Notes under the pieces: generated by a model
What the model was told of the DNA's origin: nothing
What the model saw: only the letters and a program-made list of their open reading frames with translations
Database searches by the model: none
Position numbers and translations under genes: made by a program
Assembly: GCF_003182475.1 (NCBI RefSeq)
Contig: NZ_QGTS01000013.1
Span: 1-64,000 of the forward strand
Direction of reading: 5' to 3'
Length of the DNA stretch: 64,000 nucleotides
Source of the DNA: Mangrovibacter plantisponsor
GTDB lineage: Bacteria; Pseudomonadota; Gammaproteobacteria; Enterobacterales; Enterobacteriaceae
Shown: piece by piece, positions 61,909 to 64,000 of the stretch
Numbering within the stretch: the stretch's first letter is position 1
Layout of the letters: each line of letters starts with the position of its first letter

Positions 61909-63044
61909 AACTTGCCATTATCAGACAGAAATATCGCCATGACGGTGGAGCTGAACGTTTTGTTTCGAGAGCATTAAGTGCCCTAAGCGATAAAAGCGAT
62001 TTGAATATCAGTATCATTACCCGCCAATGGGAAACAGATATTAACCCCACTTATAATGTCATTACTTGTGATCCACCGGCTAAAAACCGTCTGCAACGTG
62101 AGATTAATTTTGCCCGTGAAGCACAGCGCTATTTTGTCTCATTCGATATAGTTCAAAGCCATGAGCGCATACCGGGTTGTACAATTTATCGTGCTGGAGA
62201 TGGCGTACATAAGGAATGGCTAAACATTCGTTCGCGTACAATGAATCCACTGCAGAAATTAGCGCAGGCATTCTCTCGTTTCCACCGTTATCAATTACGG
62301 CAAGAGAAAGCAATGTTTGAACATCCATCATTAGAAAAAGTGATATGTAATTCATTTATGGTTAAAGAGGAAATTATAAAGCATTTCACCATTGCTCCCG
62401 AAAAAATACATGTCATTTACAACTGTATTGATACTAATATATGGAATCCATCACTCAGCGCCCTGCATCGCAGGCCTATGCGCGAACGCTATTCTATTCC
62501 TTTACAGGCAACACTTATGTTGTTTGTAGGCTCAGGCTTTGAGCGTAAAGGGTTAGATGTTGCAATACACGCAATTGCTAATCACCCTAACGTATGGCTA
62601 TTAGTGGTAGGTAATGATCGCAAATCGTCCCACTATAAAAAAATAGCTCAGGCTCTGGGATGTGAGCAGCGCCTGGTCTTCGTTGGTGTGCAAAAAGAAA
62701 CTGCCCCATTTTATGCAATGGCTGATGCTTTAATTCAACCGACACGGTATGATCCTTTTCCTAATACAATTCTGGAAGCTATGGCTTGTGGGTTACCTGT
62801 TTTGACTTCAGATAAATGTGGAGGAAAAGAGTTTATTGATATTGGAATAAATGGGTATGTCTTCGATGCACTAGATTGGTGTTCTTTCTCTGGAGCTATC
62901 GCTCAGTTACAAAATGACTTCGACTACAATGTTGCCTCTCAAATCTCTTTTAACAAGGTGGTCAATTTAACAGATCATTATATTTCGAATGAACTTTATA
63001 ACTTATATCATTTCTTAATAGAGAAAAAACAAAATGATATTTGA
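61905..63044 (+). CDS. wabG: family 4 glycosyltransferase of the LPS core, WabG-like
   Basis: A 379-aa GT-B enzyme beginning KLAIIRQKYRHDGGAERFVSRAL. This opening, the SHERIPGCTIYRAGDGVHKEWL segment near residue 85 and the GSGFERKGLDVAI donor-site motif match Klebsiella/Serratia WabG, which transfers galacturonic acid to HepII, better than E. coli WaaG. The retaining GT4 motif includes E291 in LEAMACGLPV. The acceptor/donor assignment rests on that resemblance alone. It overlaps waaQ by 4 bp and the next gene by 11 bp. Confidence 0.82.
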   Translation: MKLAIIRQKYRHDGGAERFVSRALSALSDKSDLNISIITRQWETDINPTYNVITCDPPAKNRLQREINFAREAQRYFVSFDIVQSHERIPGCTIYRAGDGVHKEWLNIRSRTMNPLQKLAQAFSRFHRYQLRQEKAMFEHPSLEKVICNSFMVKEEIIKHFTIAPEKIHVIYNCIDTNIWNPSLSALHRRPMRERYSIPLQATLMLFVGSGFERKGLDVAIHAIANHPNVWLLVVGNDRKSSHYKKIAQALGCEQRLVFVGVQKETAPFYAMADALIQPTRYDPFPNTILEAMACGLPVLTSDKCGGKEFIDIGINGYVFDALDWCSFSGAIAQLQNDFDYNVASQISFNKVVNLTDHYISNELYNLYHFLIEKKQNDI

Positions 63045-64000
63045 TGCATTTTACAACAAAAAAGTTACAAAAAACCTTCCATTATATTTAGTAGGCGCAT
63101 TTATCATGCTGAGCTTTGCCGGAGATTTGACCAGATTCAAGAATCTCTCGGTTATATTAATGGCAGCCACCACAATTTACTTTTTGTTCCATAATTATCG
63201 TACTGCTTTAGCTCCGTTTAAAAGCACACTATCTTTATGTCTCTTAATTTTTATTTTAACACTTTTTTATTCACTGCTAATTTCTACTGACCCACAACTC
63301 AGTATTGAGAACTTCAATAAACCCATACTAAATGGATTATTACTTTTTTCATTCCTAATCCCTGTTGTTCTTCATAAAAATACCGCCGTACAAATAGCAA
63401 TAATGATACTATTATCAGTTGCTATGGGACTGCTTATTACCTACACCAGGGACCTTTTGATTTACATTGATGATTATCAGAATGGAATCATCCCCTTCAC
63501 TGCAAGGACACATCGCAATCTTTCTGACAGCTATGTGTTTTGCTTCCCAGTTATTCTTTGTCTTTGGAAAATTTATAAAAAAAACAGTCTGATACACTGG
63601 GGCGTGTTACTTTTCACCTCAATTATAACCATAGTTTTTATGCTAGGGACTTTCGCAAGAGGTGCATGGCTTGCAGCATTGGTGATGAGTGCGATCATTT
63701 TCATCATTAATAAAGAAAAAGCACTTGCTCTATTGGGTATATCCACATTAATTTGTGGTGCTGCAATACTTCTATCTTATAAAAATGCACATGAATATCC
63801 ACTAACGAGAAAAATGGAACAAACATCCAGCAGTAATCGCTATAGTGGAGGTACACAAGGAAGCGCACTGGAGCTAATTTTACAAAATCCTATCAAAGGA
63901 TACGGTTTTGGTAATGACCTGTTTAATCAAATATATAACAGTCAAGTCAAGAATCGCCCTGATTGGATTTATAAAAAATCACTTGGTCCACACAATATCT
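63034..64000 (+). CDS. waaL: O-antigen ligase WaaL, incomplete at the right edge
   Basis: An open frame from the ATG at 63034 runs off the window with 322 codons and no stop. It encodes a very hydrophobic protein with at least eight membrane segments. FARGAWLA places a conserved arginine at R209, and PHNI places a histidine at H320, both as in WaaL/Wzy_C-family ligases that join undecaprenyl-linked O-antigen to the lipid A core in the periplasm. The start overlaps the upstream glycosyltransferase by 11 bp. The sequence is visibly AT-richer than the rest of the window, as usual for O-antigen-related genes. Orthology beyond family level is not certain. Confidence 0.82.
   Translation, partial: MIFDAFYNKKVTKNLPLYLVGAFIMLSFAGDLTRFKNLSVILMAATTIYFLFHNYRTALAPFKSTLSLCLLIFILTLFYSLLISTDPQLSIENFNKPILNGLLLFSFLIPVVLHKNTAVQIAIMILLSVAMGLLITYTRDLLIYIDDYQNGIIPFTARTHRNLSDSYVFCFPVILCLWKIYKKNSLIHWGVLLFTSIITIVFMLGTFARGAWLAALVMSAIIFIINKEKALALLGISTLICGAAILLSYKNAHEYPLTRKMEQTSSSNRYSGGTQGSALELILQNPIKGYGFGNDLFNQIYNSQVKNRPDWIYKKSLGPHNI

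Overview
The window is ordinary chromosome from a member of the Enterobacterales. Nearly every protein is close in length and sequence to its E. coli or Salmonella counterpart (MetJ, FabR, OxyR, CpxR, HslU, Ppc, ZapB), and enterobacterial control elements can be recognised (rrn P1/P2, btuB cobalamin riboswitch, OxyS and CpxQ sRNAs, MetJ and ArgR operators, CpxR box, an RpoH-type hslVU promoter). It is not E. coli or Salmonella. argG lies inside the arginine cluster (argE / argC-argB-argG-argH) and is of the shorter, Vibrio/Yersinia-like type. gldA sits between ppc and metF. cpxA runs directly into trmL-cysE-gpsA-secB. The LPS core genes include a Klebsiella-type WabG homologue. This fits a relative such as an Erwinia/Pantoea/Serratia-like lineage, but the genus cannot be fixed from the window.

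Layout. 1-293: promoters and leader of an rRNA operon leaving the left edge. 294-5.5 kb: murI, btuB with its B12 riboswitch, trmA, yijD, fabR. 5.7-8.2 kb: sthA, oxyR, oxyS. 8.3-14.2 kb: arginine biosynthesis. 14.5-18.4 kb: ppc and gldA. 18.5-23.8 kb: methionine genes metF, metL, metB, metJ with arrays of met boxes. 23.9-32.8 kb: rpmE, priA, cytR, ftsN, hslVU, menA, rraA, zapB. 33.1-37.6 kb: glycerol uptake and use (glpF, glpK, glpX) and fpr. 37.6-42.6 kb: yiiR, yiiQ, tpiA, cdh, sbp, pfkA. 42.8-46.6 kb: fieF, the CpxQ sRNA, cpxP, cpxR, cpxA. 46.6-54.3 kb: trmL, cysE, gpsA, secB, grxC, yibN, gpmI, envC, yibQ. 54.3-57.6 kb: a family 2 glycosyltransferase, tdh, kbl. 57.9-64 kb: an LPS core operon hldD-waaF-waaC-waaQ-wabG-like-waaL, the last gene cut by the right edge.

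The genes form several working units: a complete late arginine pathway (argA, argD, argF/I and carAB are elsewhere), a MetJ-controlled methionine block, glycerol facilitator-kinase-fructose-1,6-bisphosphatase, the Cpx envelope-stress circuit with its mRNA-derived sRNA, a serine/phospholipid/secretion cluster, and ADP-heptose synthesis and transfer to lipid A-Kdo followed by outer core and O-antigen ligation.

I found no clearly new biological system, mobile element, CRISPR array, tRNA or prophage. The best candidates for a second look are regulatory or structural: a strong terminator-like hairpin between argG and argH; a perfect 16-bp palindrome with a degenerate second copy upstream of ppc; an inverted repeat and a leader hairpin abutting the gpmI ribosome-binding site; a hairpin that sequesters the ribosome-binding site of the family 2 glycosyltransferase; and the AT-rich LPS segment at the right end.
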